A DNA stretch of 64,000 nt, from positions 1 to 64,000 of the forward strand of contig CALBNS010000100.1 of NCBI GenBank assembly GCA_937896665.1, in the 5' to 3' direction. The notes under the pieces are model-generated. The model saw only the letters and a program-made list of their open reading frames with translations. It did no database searches and was not told where the DNA came from. Positions 18,053 through 26,481 of this stretch are shown here, in pieces. The stretch is from an uncultured Clostridia bacterium (lineage in GTDB: Bacteria > Bacillota > Clostridia > Lachnospirales > Lachnospiraceae). Each line of letters begins with the position of its first letter. Position 1 is the stretch's first letter. Both the position numbers and the translations under genes were made by a program.

Positions 18053-18733
18053 ATGATGTTAGAAAAAGACTATGAACTTATGCTAAGTAAATTAGCACAC
18101 GAACTACGAAACCCTCTTACAACACTATCTAGTACACTCCAATTAATTGAAATCAAACATCCGGAAGCAAAGCAGTTTCCCCATTGGTCAAGTCTTGCCC
18201 TTGATTTGGAATTTATAACACAATTAATCAATGACTTTTCAAATCTTTCAGCCAGTGACAGTCTGAACATTTCCACATTCGAAATACGTCCCTTCATGGA
18301 ACAAATGATTCATTCCTTCACTGCATACATGGCAGGCGCGAAGCTGATATACACCTGCGATGTTGAACCCTCTTTCCATCAGATTACAGGAGATAAAATC
18401 AAATTACAAGAAGTATTTTCAAATCTCCTAAAAAATGCTTTCGAAGCTGCTCCTGACGGTTTCGTTGTTGTAAACGTTTCCTCAGCATCTGGGCACATAA
18501 TTATTACAATAAAAGATAACGGATGCGGCATCCCGAAAGAACATCTGGATTCCATTTTTGAACCATTTATTACATACAAGAAAAACGGAACCGGACTGGG
18601 TCTTTCTATCGTTAAGAACATTGTTGATGCACATCACGGGACAATCCAGGTTGAATCAGTCCCGGATATCGGTACGACGTTCCGGGTAACGCTTCCTGCA
18701 AATCAGAAGTGTCACGAGAAATCCTGTAAGTAA
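18053..18733 (+). CDS. Soluble sensor histidine kinase
   Basis: 226 residues with only the kinase core: H-box HELRNPLTTL (His near residue 17), N-box NLLKNAFEAAP, G1 DNGCGIP and G2 GTGLGLSIVKNIVDAH. There is no membrane segment, PAS or other input domain, so it resembles the catalytic cores of the sporulation kinases (KinA-E). No response regulator is adjacent. With the 0A-like boxes upstream, a role in phosphorylating Spo0A is a reasonable inference, not shown. Its last 78 bases overlap the convergent rhomboid gene. Confidence 0.85.
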   Translation: MMLEKDYELMLSKLAHELRNPLTTLSSTLQLIEIKHPEAKQFPHWSSLALDLEFITQLINDFSNLSASDSLNISTFEIRPFMEQMIHSFTAYMAGAKLIYTCDVEPSFHQITGDKIKLQEVFSNLLKNAFEAAPDGFVVVNVSSASGHIIITIKDNGCGIPKEHLDSIFEPFITYKKNGTGLGLSIVKNIVDAHHGTIQVESVPDIGTTFRVTLPANQKCHEKSCK

Positions 18734-19267
18734 CCCTCCGATGTGCGCCAGATTATCTACGCCCTCACTTGTAAATCCAAGATAAAGACTAATTAACACC
18801 ATTACAAGCATCCCCTGTCCGGTAACATTACCTACACGTCCCCGGTTCATGACAGCAAGACACAGAAGTGAACCTGTCAGACCGAAAATCGCACCGGAAG
18901 CTCCCGCAGAAATGTTATACTGCTGTGTTACAACTTCCATTGCAAGCGACAGTATATTGCCTCCTAGCCCGCTTAAAAAATATATCAGAATAAAGCGCAC
19001 CTTTCCGACTACCTGTTCCACATTCCATCCAACAACACACAAAGTCAGCATATTGTTCATCAGGTGTGCAAATCCAAAATGCAAAAATAAGCAGGTGAAA
19101 ATTCGATAGTACTCTCGTTTTTCAAGAAAAAATGGCGTATACATTGCTCCCTTTTCCAACATATATACAGCATCCTCTGTCATTCCACCAAATGACAGCC
19201 AAAAGAAAACAATAACATTAATTGCAACGATCGTGATTGTACAAACTGACTTTTTCTGACCTTCCAT
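18656..19267 (-). CDS. Rhomboid family intramembrane serine protease
   Basis: 203 residues with six membrane segments. The catalytic Ser is in GASGAIFG and the catalytic His in NLAHIGGLLTGF; HLMNNM of the third segment region is also present. GAGAGG precedes the ATG at 19267 by seven bases. The 3' end overlaps the histidine kinase gene by 78 bases on the opposite strand, which fixes both C-termini in evolution. Substrate unknown. Confidence 0.9.
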   Translation of the reverse strand: MEGQKKSVCTITIVAINVIVFFWLSFGGMTEDAVYMLEKGAMYTPFFLEKREYYRIFTCLFLHFGFAHLMNNMLTLCVVGWNVEQVVGKVRFILIYFLSGLGGNILSLAMEVVTQQYNISAGASGAIFGLTGSLLCLAVMNRGRVGNVTGQGMLVMVLISLYLGFTSEGVDNLAHIGGLLTGFLVTLLICRKRYPERRTDIRD

Positions 19268-19332
19268 AGTATAACCTCTCAAGAAATAATTGTCTCTATT
19301 ATAAAGAATTTTTCTCGAGAAGACAACCCCTC

Positions 19333-20031
19333 TCAGTCAATGTGTTCCTGTTCCCAGAAGTGGTCTCTGTCTTTTCTTCTCCTTTCGAGAAATCTCTTCA
19401 CAGGCTCCCACAAATCTCTTTTCTCGCCCAGCCTCATTGCCTCTGTTTTCTGTTCTTCCATTCTTTCCGTATAATTGACTACAGGAGGCATCTCTTTTTT
19501 CGTAAAAATCAACTGTTCCATAATCCTCTCTATACTGTAATTCTCTTCCATGGTTGCTTTATGCATCGTATATGCCAGACGCACGCCTTCCTCATCCTGA
19601 TAATCGACCTCCCGTACAAAATACTCTGTCAGTCTGTGAAACTCCTCTGTCAACAGCATCCCACTTTGTGGCATATAACAGAAAAAGAATTGTTCTTGCT
19701 CACAAAAAATATACTCCGGCTCCAACAACAAGCCGTCCCCTTCAAGCATATATTTGCGGACATTTTTCAGCGTATATAATAAAGCTTCAATTAGATTCTG
19801 AATTTCTTCATACGTTAATTTCACCTTTTCATGCATAGATTTTAATGACACCTTTCCGCTAATATCATAGTAATAATTTCTCACATTATCTACATAACGG
19901 ACATCCAACGGCAACAACCCTTGAATTTCATTTTCCTGCAGCATACAGATCTGATAGCCTTCCAGCGTATTTCCATTGCCTTCCAGAATCAAATATGCTC
20001 TCTTTAAATCATTTTTATAATATGTTCTCAC
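19333..20031 (-). CDS. DUF6382 protein, last gene of the Tad operon
   Basis: 232 residues resembling the DUF6382 domain found with Tad pili in Clostridia (LKRAYLILEG, EIQGLLPLDVRYVDN, then a helical region with YIFCEQEQFFFCYMP). Many members carry a C-terminal FHA domain; this one ends after a short charged tail (RRRKDRDHFWEQEHID), so the FHA part is missing. GTG start with AGGAG upstream. It closes the operon. A regulatory role in pilus assembly is inferred from position only. Confidence 0.65.
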   Translation of the reverse strand: MRTYYKNDLKRAYLILEGNGNTLEGYQICMLQENEIQGLLPLDVRYVDNVRNYYYDISGKVSLKSMHEKVKLTYEEIQNLIEALLYTLKNVRKYMLEGDGLLLEPEYIFCEQEQFFFCYMPQSGMLLTEEFHRLTEYFVREVDYQDEEGVRLAYTMHKATMEENYSIERIMEQLIFTKKEMPPVVNYTERMEEQKTEAMRLGEKRDLWEPVKRFLERRRKDRDHFWEQEHID

Positions 20032-20044
20032 ACTTCTTCTCCTA

Positions 20045-20434
20045 TCATTCCAAATTATTTATTTTTCGAAGATTACGGATAAATTCTTCCGGTTCCGTGA
20101 TCTTTGCTTTTTGTATCACCTTGAATCTCATATATTTTTTTCTTCCTTCACACTGAATCTTAATTTCTTCTTTTCCTATTTCAATATCGTCTTCTATATT
20201 TTTAAAAAGCAATAGCTTTCCCTGAATGCGTTCTTGAAAAAACGTGCTTAACTTTTCTGTATCATACTCCATTCTTCCGGTTCCTATTGCAAGTGTCTCA
20301 TATGCCGCCCCTGCCACGATATTCTTGTCATGATAATAAAAAAGAGTGTATACCAGCACGACAAACAGGCTTAAGACAATTGGAACAATGAATGCTGCCT
20401 CAATCGTATAGCTTCCTTTCAATGTTTTTTTCAT
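20045..20434 (-). CDS. TadE-like pseudopilin
   Basis: 129 residues. The N-terminus has a prepilin cleavage signal (G then SYTIEAAFIVP, Glu at +5) followed by a hydrophobic helix. A short soluble domain follows. GGGGTGATGTATAT precedes the ATG at 20434, which overlaps the prepilin peptidase stop by four bases (ATGA), so translation is coupled. A minor pilin role in the Tad/Flp pilus is likely. Confidence 0.75.
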   Translation of the reverse strand: MKKTLKGSYTIEAAFIVPIVLSLFVVLVYTLFYYHDKNIVAGAAYETLAIGTGRMEYDTEKLSTFFQERIQGKLLLFKNIEDDIEIGKEEIKIQCEGRKKYMRFKVIQKAKITEPEEFIRNLRKINNLE

Positions 20435-20853
20435 ATATACATCACCCCTACATATGCAATCAGCAGAAACGGGACAAATGGAAAAGAAAATCTGCGGTTC
20501 CATTTTCTGCGAATCAGTTTTACCGCAGAAAGCATGCTCGCCACCCCAAATGCTGTCATGACCAGCACGCATACACGAAGGCCACCAAGACAACCTCCCA
20601 AAATCAGCAGTATCAGACTGTCTCCATATCCAATTGCCTCTCTGGTGCACCTGCTGATTCCTATAAACAATATGCCAATGACCAAACCTATCACTATAGA
20701 CAGCACATTTTCTTCCGGCGGCAACAGCCAGGAAAGACACATCAGAGCCGCCATGACGACAATTAGTCTCATGGGAATCTGCCTTGTCTTGCAATCACAA
20801 TAACTGGCGCCTGCTAAAAGAATAAGCATAATTGCATTGACTATTTCACGCAT
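20431..20853 (-). CDS. Prepilin peptidase (A24 family, TadV/CpaA-like)
   Basis: 140 residues with several membrane segments and the two catalytic aspartates of the A24 family, in YCDCKTRQIP and GYGDSLILL. It lacks the N-terminal methylase domain, as TadV enzymes do. It would cleave the Flp and TadE-like prepilins encoded beside it. The ATG at 20853 has GGGAGG nine bases upstream; that start lies inside the end of the previous gene. Confidence 0.85.
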   Translation of the reverse strand: MREIVNAIMLILLAGASYCDCKTRQIPMRLIVVMAALMCLSWLLPPEENVLSIVIGLVIGILFIGISRCTREAIGYGDSLILLILGGCLGGLRVCVLVMTAFGVASMLSAVKLIRRKWNRRFSFPFVPFLLIAYVGVMYI

Positions 20854-21644
20854 CTGGAACATCCTCCCTTTCCATACACCTCTGATATTCTGACAGCATA
20901 GACATTTCGTTTTAGACCGCTGCAGTTTACCGAGCTGTGATAATGATTTCCTGTGTCGGTAATATAGACTCGTTCCACATCCTTGACTTTCTTCATACAT
21001 ATAAAACACTTTTTGTATTTTTCTCCACTTTCATTCCGAAGTCCATCTATAAGACTTTTTTCCACTGGTTGAATTGACAATTCCAGATATGTGCAGTCCG
21101 GATCTTTGTGATACACTATGCCGGTCTCCGTGATATAAACCATTTCCTCCGATGAATTTCCCCAATCAAGTACATCCTCATAACCTGTCCATCCTTTGAT
21201 GCGAACAGACTCAATACAATCAACTAATGGAATTTTAAAAAATATAATTGGTATTTTAATCTGATAACGTAATCTTAGCTCCATAATAGATGTATTCCAG
21301 AGCCGCTTCGAGCCACTACAGTCCAATCCATTGCTGCCATTTGCTACAATGCTTCTGTCAAGACGTTCTCTTCCAATCAATTCAACAATTTCTTTCTCCA
21401 CATGCGATGGCACAATCACCGGAGTTATCCACGCCTCCCTCGCCATTTCTCTACTCACTGTGTACAATGCCGACTTCATAGTTGTACGCACCGAAAGAAT
21501 CTCCATCAGATACACCAGACTCAGAATTCCAAAGAAAAAAATCGGGACAGCAAGCGCTGCTTCAAGCGTAATACTTCCTCTAGAGGTGAATGAAGATGTC
21601 CTTTCTATTAAATTGTGGGAAATTTTTTTAAATCGATGTGCCAT
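20841..21644 (-). CDS. TadE-like pseudopilin with tandem Cys/His modules
   Basis: 267 residues. The N-terminus carries a prepilin signal (RG then SITLEAALAVP) and a hydrophobic helix. After a roughly 110-residue domain, the C-terminus holds two copies of a small module: VYIT(E/D)TG..YH....C..L followed by a CxxC (KKCFICMK and GGCSRCVK). This resembles the Cys/His knuckle at the end of some secreted nucleases and may bind zinc. It overlaps the peptidase gene by 13 bases. This is an unusual build for a minor pilin. Confidence 0.7.
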   Translation of the reverse strand: MAHRFKKISHNLIERTSSFTSRGSITLEAALAVPIFFFGILSLVYLMEILSVRTTMKSALYTVSREMAREAWITPVIVPSHVEKEIVELIGRERLDRSIVANGSNGLDCSGSKRLWNTSIMELRLRYQIKIPIIFFKIPLVDCIESVRIKGWTGYEDVLDWGNSSEEMVYITETGIVYHKDPDCTYLELSIQPVEKSLIDGLRNESGEKYKKCFICMKKVKDVERVYITDTGNHYHSSVNCSGLKRNVYAVRISEVYGKGGCSRCVK

Positions 21645-21723
21645 ACAGAGTCTTCTCCTTTCGTTTTATATTATTGTGTTTGTTTCGGGATAGAAAGAAC
21701 ATCTCCATTCACCCCTAGTATTT

Positions 21724-23079
21724 CTATTGATAACCAAAGTAGGTTAGAAATTCGTATTGAATCCCTTTTCGCAGACTACAAGTACTTACCACTTCTAACT
21801 GCGTAATGCAGCAATCAGACTTGATTCCAAGATTACTTTCTATTAGATCCAGCGCCCGAATGCATAATCTCTCCTTTTTTTCTAAAATCAAAAATCCTTT
21901 CAGATAATCTTGATAAGTAATTCCTTCTCCTGCCTCGTCTTTGCCATAAGGAACCTGTCCTTCATGCACATGTACAAGCTGTGACAACTGCAGATTCCAG
22001 TTTTCAGTGTTTTTTACTACAGGGACTTTTTTCCCTGCAATTAAAATACGCGTGTCTATAATACTTTCACCGTAAGCCCAGGCAAGCAACAGTGCATGTT
22101 TTACGACCTTTGTAATCGCAGGTATCGTCAGCAGACTGCACAACCCCAGCGCCATCGTCTCTGCCTCCATCATTCGAACTTTATCTGTCAGAAGATGGGC
22201 ATAATTTAGAGCAAAACGGACTGCAAGAATCTTTTTCACTGCAATTTCCAGATTTTCAGCGTCGCTTTCTTTTCCGCCGAGTAAATACTCTATCTCATAC
22301 ATTAGCGCATTCCGTGGCTCCGAATCGAGGGCTGTTGTGAAATGTCCCATCAGATATTCCTGTAAAAACAACTTTCCCATCGCGTCATTTACTTCCTGTG
22401 TATGAGAAAATGTTCCTTTTCCTTTATTTAATTGTCTGCCGGACGGCAGCTTGCTTATCTCAATATTTCTGTTTGATATCTCTTCCGGATTGGATACAAT
22501 GATATTCAATAGATTTGACTTTTTGATATTTGTAATTGATTGGATCGGATTTTCTTCCTGTGGAAGACTTTCTCCTGTTTCCTCCAACATAGAATTTAAC
22601 TCTTCTTGAATCTGTAAATCTTCCCGACTGTATTCTTCTGCCTTTTCATTTTGCGTTTGCCATTCTAGTACCTTTTCCGTTGAACCCTCCATAAAATTCA
22701 GTCCCAGCTTGTTCTTCATATAACGTATGACCTGAATATAAAATGCTTTTCCCGAAGAATCACTCAAAAGTTCTGCCCGGTTAACTTCATTCTCTATCCC
22801 ACATGCGCCATAGTAAGACAGCCGTTCTAACAGCATATCCTTGTTCATCTCGCTTTCTCCATATCCTGCATCGACTCCAAACAATTCATACTTGTCTAAT
22901 AGGTCTTTGTGATATTCTGCAAAGACGCTCTCAATTGCGAGGTTCATGTCCGCCCGCTTCAGATTCTTCAACACCTGTACGGAGGCACTTTCAACTAACG
23001 CGCCTGCCAGTGAAACCATGAGTATAAACAGCAGACTTAAGAAAGCAGTAATTTCTCCCTTCACTGCGTTTTTTTCCAT
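21724..23079 (-). CDS. DUF5702 protein of the Tad pilus operon
   Basis: 451 residues with one N-terminal membrane segment (ITAFLSLLFILMVSLAGALVE) and a long, largely helical extracytoplasmic part with low-complexity Glu stretches. It matches the DUF5702 (TadG-like) proteins found in Clostridial Tad loci. AGGAA precedes the ATG at 23079, one base after the Flp pilin stop, so the genes are coupled. Probably a structural or assembly component at the outer face of the membrane. Confidence 0.75.
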   Translation of the reverse strand: MEKNAVKGEITAFLSLLFILMVSLAGALVESASVQVLKNLKRADMNLAIESVFAEYHKDLLDKYELFGVDAGYGESEMNKDMLLERLSYYGACGIENEVNRAELLSDSSGKAFYIQVIRYMKNKLGLNFMEGSTEKVLEWQTQNEKAEEYSREDLQIQEELNSMLEETGESLPQEENPIQSITNIKKSNLLNIIVSNPEEISNRNIEISKLPSGRQLNKGKGTFSHTQEVNDAMGKLFLQEYLMGHFTTALDSEPRNALMYEIEYLLGGKESDAENLEIAVKKILAVRFALNYAHLLTDKVRMMEAETMALGLCSLLTIPAITKVVKHALLLAWAYGESIIDTRILIAGKKVPVVKNTENWNLQLSQLVHVHEGQVPYGKDEAGEGITYQDYLKGFLILEKKERLCIRALDLIESNLGIKSDCCITQLEVVSTCSLRKGIQYEFLTYFGYQ

Positions 23080-23080
23080 A

Positions 23081-23257
23081 TCAGATTCCTGCACTCTCAC
23101 TTACAATTTTTTGAAAAATGGAGTTGATTAGTTCCGTAAGCTGTGCCTTAAAGATTATAATTAGGCCGATTAATACAACAAGAATTAATATAACCTCAAC
23201 CACTCCGATTCCCTGTTCCTCTTGCATAAACTCATAGAATTTCTTTATCTTTTTCAT
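23081..23257 (-). CDS. Flp1-type type IVb major pilin
   Basis: 58 residues, the size of Flp pilins. The prepilin site is EEQG then IGVVEVILILVV, with Glu at +5 and a long hydrophobic stretch that forms the filament core. AAGGAAGGGG precedes the ATG at 23257. It sits between TadC and DUF5702 in the operon and is the most likely main subunit of the filament. Confidence 0.85.
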   Translation of the reverse strand: MKKIKKFYEFMQEEQGIGVVEVILILVVLIGLIIIFKAQLTELINSIFQKIVSESAGI

Positions 23258-23271
23258 ATATTTCCCCTTCC

Positions 23272-24567
23272 TTATATCTGCATGGAAAGAAATGCCGGTA
23301 TAATAATAATTACGAGTACGACTCCAAGCATTGCGAACATAGGAAGCAGAAGCTTTGTACCCGCCTCTTCCCCCAATCGTTTTGCATGATTCTTCCGGTT
23401 TTCGAATGCCTGAAGTGCTTCTATGTCTAGAATTTGTGAAAGGCCCTGCGTACCTTTCCGCAGATTCCGTGATAATAAGGCTCCAAACTTCACATACATA
23501 GAAGTTCCACATCTCCTTCCAAATCGCTCATACGCTTCATTTTCCGGAATCCCACCGTTCATCTCATTGCAGGCATAGCGCATCTCCTCATATACAATGC
23601 GTTTCCCAAATATCTCCTTTTGAGCTTCGTAGTCTTCAACAATTCTCTCCCATACATTTTTTACGTTCATTCCTGTACCAAGCAGTAATGTAAACTTGCT
23701 AATCATCTCAGGATAGTCTTTAAACAGTTGTTCTTTTCTTGCTTTTTCTTCTTCTTTTTTGTTCTGTTTTTTTAATACAAGCATAAGGACTGCCCCCACT
23801 ATGCCCAGCACCAATACATAATATCCTCGCTGTGGAATCTCTTTTTTCCATTGAATTTCATGTCCGTATAGATTGGAGGGCAACTGGAAACTTGCCTCCT
23901 GTCTTGTCGTTTTTTCTTTCTCCCCTATCCAATTACTCACTTGTTCCAGCAATTTTTCCTTTGCATTCTTGGTTCGAGGATAAACAATCGCCGTTCTCAC
24001 GTACATTGCCTGTTCTTCTTTGTAAGATAACACACCCTTTATCTCTACGAGTGTCCCTTCCTCTTTTGTATTATATTCTTGAACTGCGCCAAAAATATCC
24101 AAAACTTCATTTTTTTCAATGTTCCACTGTATCTGCACCGGATATTCCTCCAGGGAGGATACAAGATTCAAATCCTCCTCGATATGGTCAAAACTCTCAT
24201 TATTTGCCAGCACTTTTTTATCCAGCAAATTCATGCACTTTTTAAATATATTTCGTATTTCTTCACTGGTATATTCGCGTTCACCTACTTCCACCGTAAT
24301 TTCTTTATCCTGTATCCCATCTTCAATTGTCACTTTGTAAGTTTCACTCTTATTCCCTTTTCCATAAGAGTTTCTATATATTCTATCCAGCTTTCCCGCC
24401 TTCTGCCCATCCTGTACAAACAGACACAACGCAATGGTATTAGTAAGAAAGACAATTGCTATCATACGTTTCCCTTCTTTGGATTTCCAGAATTGAGGAA
24501 GCTTTCTCCTGCGAAGGAGTAGAAGAAAAACAAAACCAACCAGATATATTACAATACATATAATCAT
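23272..24567 (-). CDS. TadC-like platform protein with a large N-terminal extension
   Basis: 431 residues. The C-terminal about 160 residues are the type II secretion F domain (YPEMISKFTLLLGTGMN, FGALLSRNLRKGTQGL) ending in a membrane segment. Ahead of it lie two N-terminal membrane segments and a soluble domain of about 170 residues, followed by another membrane segment, not usual for TadC (normally about 300 residues). GAGGTGTGAC precedes the ATG, one base after the TadB stop. It is part of the inner-membrane platform. Confidence 0.75.
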   Translation of the reverse strand: MIICIVIYLVGFVFLLLLRRRKLPQFWKSKEGKRMIAIVFLTNTIALCLFVQDGQKAGKLDRIYRNSYGKGNKSETYKVTIEDGIQDKEITVEVGEREYTSEEIRNIFKKCMNLLDKKVLANNESFDHIEEDLNLVSSLEEYPVQIQWNIEKNEVLDIFGAVQEYNTKEEGTLVEIKGVLSYKEEQAMYVRTAIVYPRTKNAKEKLLEQVSNWIGEKEKTTRQEASFQLPSNLYGHEIQWKKEIPQRGYYVLVLGIVGAVLMLVLKKQNKKEEEKARKEQLFKDYPEMISKFTLLLGTGMNVKNVWERIVEDYEAQKEIFGKRIVYEEMRYACNEMNGGIPENEAYERFGRRCGTSMYVKFGALLSRNLRKGTQGLSQILDIEALQAFENRKNHAKRLGEEAGTKLLLPMFAMLGVVLVIIIIPAFLSMQI

Positions 24568-24568
24568 G

Positions 24569-25324
24569 TCACACCTCGATTTCTATCATCCGTCTCCCAA
24601 CTTCATAAGCCCCTACATATACGAGCAGACAAATTGTCATAATCAAAACACCTGCTGCATTTCCATATAAGACATCCATAAAGTCAGGAAAACTCAGCTT
24701 CATATAGAGAATCATGCAAACAGGAATTACAGACATAACTCGGAACTCCAGCCTTTTTGCGGATATCATTACTGCAATTTCCCTCTGCACATCAATCTTT
24801 TCACTGATTTGTGAAATTGCGCCGCGTATAATTCCTATCATGTCACCACCACTCCTTTTCGCCATCGCAAACACAGTTACAAAGGTCTGTACTTCTCTGT
24901 CTTCCACCCGTACAGCAAAATCTCTCAAGATGTTTTCCAGTGTAATATTCATATCCAGCTGATGAATCATATATTGAAACTCCCTTAAAATCTTTGCATC
25001 CGGCCTGTACATTCGTTTAAGCTCCTTATCTGCTTCCCGCACTGCATTTTCTACAGAATACCCAACCCTGAGTGCCGTAGACATTGCCTGAATGGCCTCC
25101 TTAAACTGAAGCTGAAATTCCTGCTTTTTCTTTTTTATGTATTTTTCTCTCCATGATTTCATAAACCAGATAAGATAAGGCGATATAAAAATTGTCCATA
25201 GAATTGTTCCATAGAATAGATAAGATAATAGACCAGTTAGTAAAATTCCCTGCAGAGCAGCTTTCGCATATTCATAACGCCTGATATCCTGCCGCCAGCA
25301 GCTTTTCTTTGTTTTGTATTTCAT
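24569..25324 (-). CDS. TadB-like type II secretion F family protein
   Basis: 251 residues: two N-terminal membrane segments, the T2SF domain (FKEAIQAMSTALRVGYS, VFAMAKRSGGDMIGII) and a C-terminal membrane pair. It is the second platform subunit for the Tad ATPase. The first 53 bases overlap the end of the CpaF gene; the ribosome binding site is weak (GGGAG about 18 bases away), so translation is probably coupled. Confidence 0.85.
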   Translation of the reverse strand: MKYKTKKSCWRQDIRRYEYAKAALQGILLTGLLSYLFYGTILWTIFISPYLIWFMKSWREKYIKKKKQEFQLQFKEAIQAMSTALRVGYSVENAVREADKELKRMYRPDAKILREFQYMIHQLDMNITLENILRDFAVRVEDREVQTFVTVFAMAKRSGGDMIGIIRGAISQISEKIDVQREIAVMISAKRLEFRVMSVIPVCMILYMKLSFPDFMDVLYGNAAGVLIMTICLLVYVGAYEVGRRMIEIEV

Positions 25325-26480
25325 TTATTTTCAACCATTCTCCCTTCATCCTTCCATCTGCCTGTCCACACTCCTTAAACTCATATAATGTCTGAAGCCT
25401 CACAGTATTTTCCTCATACCCCAGGACCTCAACAATCTCCAAAACTTTTCTGCTCTTATCCCGCAGTCTTCCCAAATGAACAATAATATCAATTGCAGAA
25501 GCAATCTGTCTTTGAATTGCCTGCAGCGGCAAATCCAACCCCATAAGAACCATAGTTTCTAATCTGCTAATCATATCCTTCGGACTATTAGCATGTCCGC
25601 TGCTCGCCCCACAATGACCGGTGTTCATCGCCTGCAACATATCAATTGCCTCACCGCCCCGGACTTCCCCCACAATCAGTCTCGTAGGTCTCATTCGTAA
25701 TGCTGACTTAATCAGATCGCGGATAGTAATCTCTCCTTTCCCTTCCACATTTGCGTTTCTCGCCTCCAGCCGTACCAGATTCGGTATCCCTTTGATTCTT
25801 AGTTCTGCATTATCTTCAATCGTAATCAGTCTTTCATCTTTTGGAATATATTCTGACATGGCATTTAAAAATGTCGTTTTACCGGAGCCAGTCCCACCAC
25901 TGACGAAAATATTATACTGTGCCTTCACTAACTGCCCCAGAAATCCCGCTGCTTCTGCGCTAATGGATTCCCACTTTACCAGTTGTTCCATCGTGATTGC
26001 TTCCTTTGGAAACTTCCTTATCGTAACAACCGGGCCGTTAAGTGCAATCGGATACAGCACCACATTGACTCTTGAGCCATCCGGTAGCCTCGTATCTACA
26101 ATAGGTGAAGCTTCATTAACCAGACGGTTAGCACCTGCAACAATCTGCTGAATAACATCTTCCAGCTTGCTTCTGGCACCAAACTTTTTGTCAAGTTCAT
26201 AGATCCGTCCTTCCTTTTCAATGAAAATATTCTGCGTACCATTAATCATAATTTCCGTAATCTCATCATCCTCAATTAAATCCTGAAGAATATCAAATTT
26301 TCGAAAAGCATTAAAAAGTTCCTTTCCAAGTATCGTTTTTTCCTTCAAAGAAAGCCTTATTTCTTTGCCCTTTTCTTCTAAGACACGGTGAATTATTTCT
26401 TCTAGCTCCACATCATTTACTTCCCTAGACAAGTCCAATTCTTTTAAAATCCTTTCATGCAGTTCCTCAGCCCTTATCAC
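25272..26480 (-). CDS. CpaF/TadA secretion ATPase
   Basis: A 402-residue hexameric ATPase powering Tad pilus assembly. Seen: Walker A GGTGSGKTTFLNAM, the Asp/His boxes (ITIEDNAELRI, LIVGEVRGGEAIDML with the Walker B Glu, TGHCGASSGHANS), and the N-terminal domain of VirB11-type ATPases. It starts with GTG; its ribosome binding site (GAGGAG) lies within the last codons of the TadZ gene. Confidence 0.93.
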   Translation of the reverse strand: MIRAEELHERILKELDLSREVNDVELEEIIHRVLEEKGKEIRLSLKEKTILGKELFNAFRKFDILQDLIEDDEITEIMINGTQNIFIEKEGRIYELDKKFGARSKLEDVIQQIVAGANRLVNEASPIVDTRLPDGSRVNVVLYPIALNGPVVTIRKFPKEAITMEQLVKWESISAEAAGFLGQLVKAQYNIFVSGGTGSGKTTFLNAMSEYIPKDERLITIEDNAELRIKGIPNLVRLEARNANVEGKGEITIRDLIKSALRMRPTRLIVGEVRGGEAIDMLQAMNTGHCGASSGHANSPKDMISRLETMVLMGLDLPLQAIQRQIASAIDIIVHLGRLRDKSRKVLEIVEVLGYEENTVRLQTLYEFKECGQADGRMKGEWLKINEIQNKEKLLAAGYQAL

Positions 26481-26481
26481 C

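Noticed and set aside
20435..20794. N-terminal extension of the TadE-like gene
   Set aside because: The extension reads the prepilin peptidase gene out of frame; the ATG at 20434 has its own binding site and begins a proper prepilin signal.
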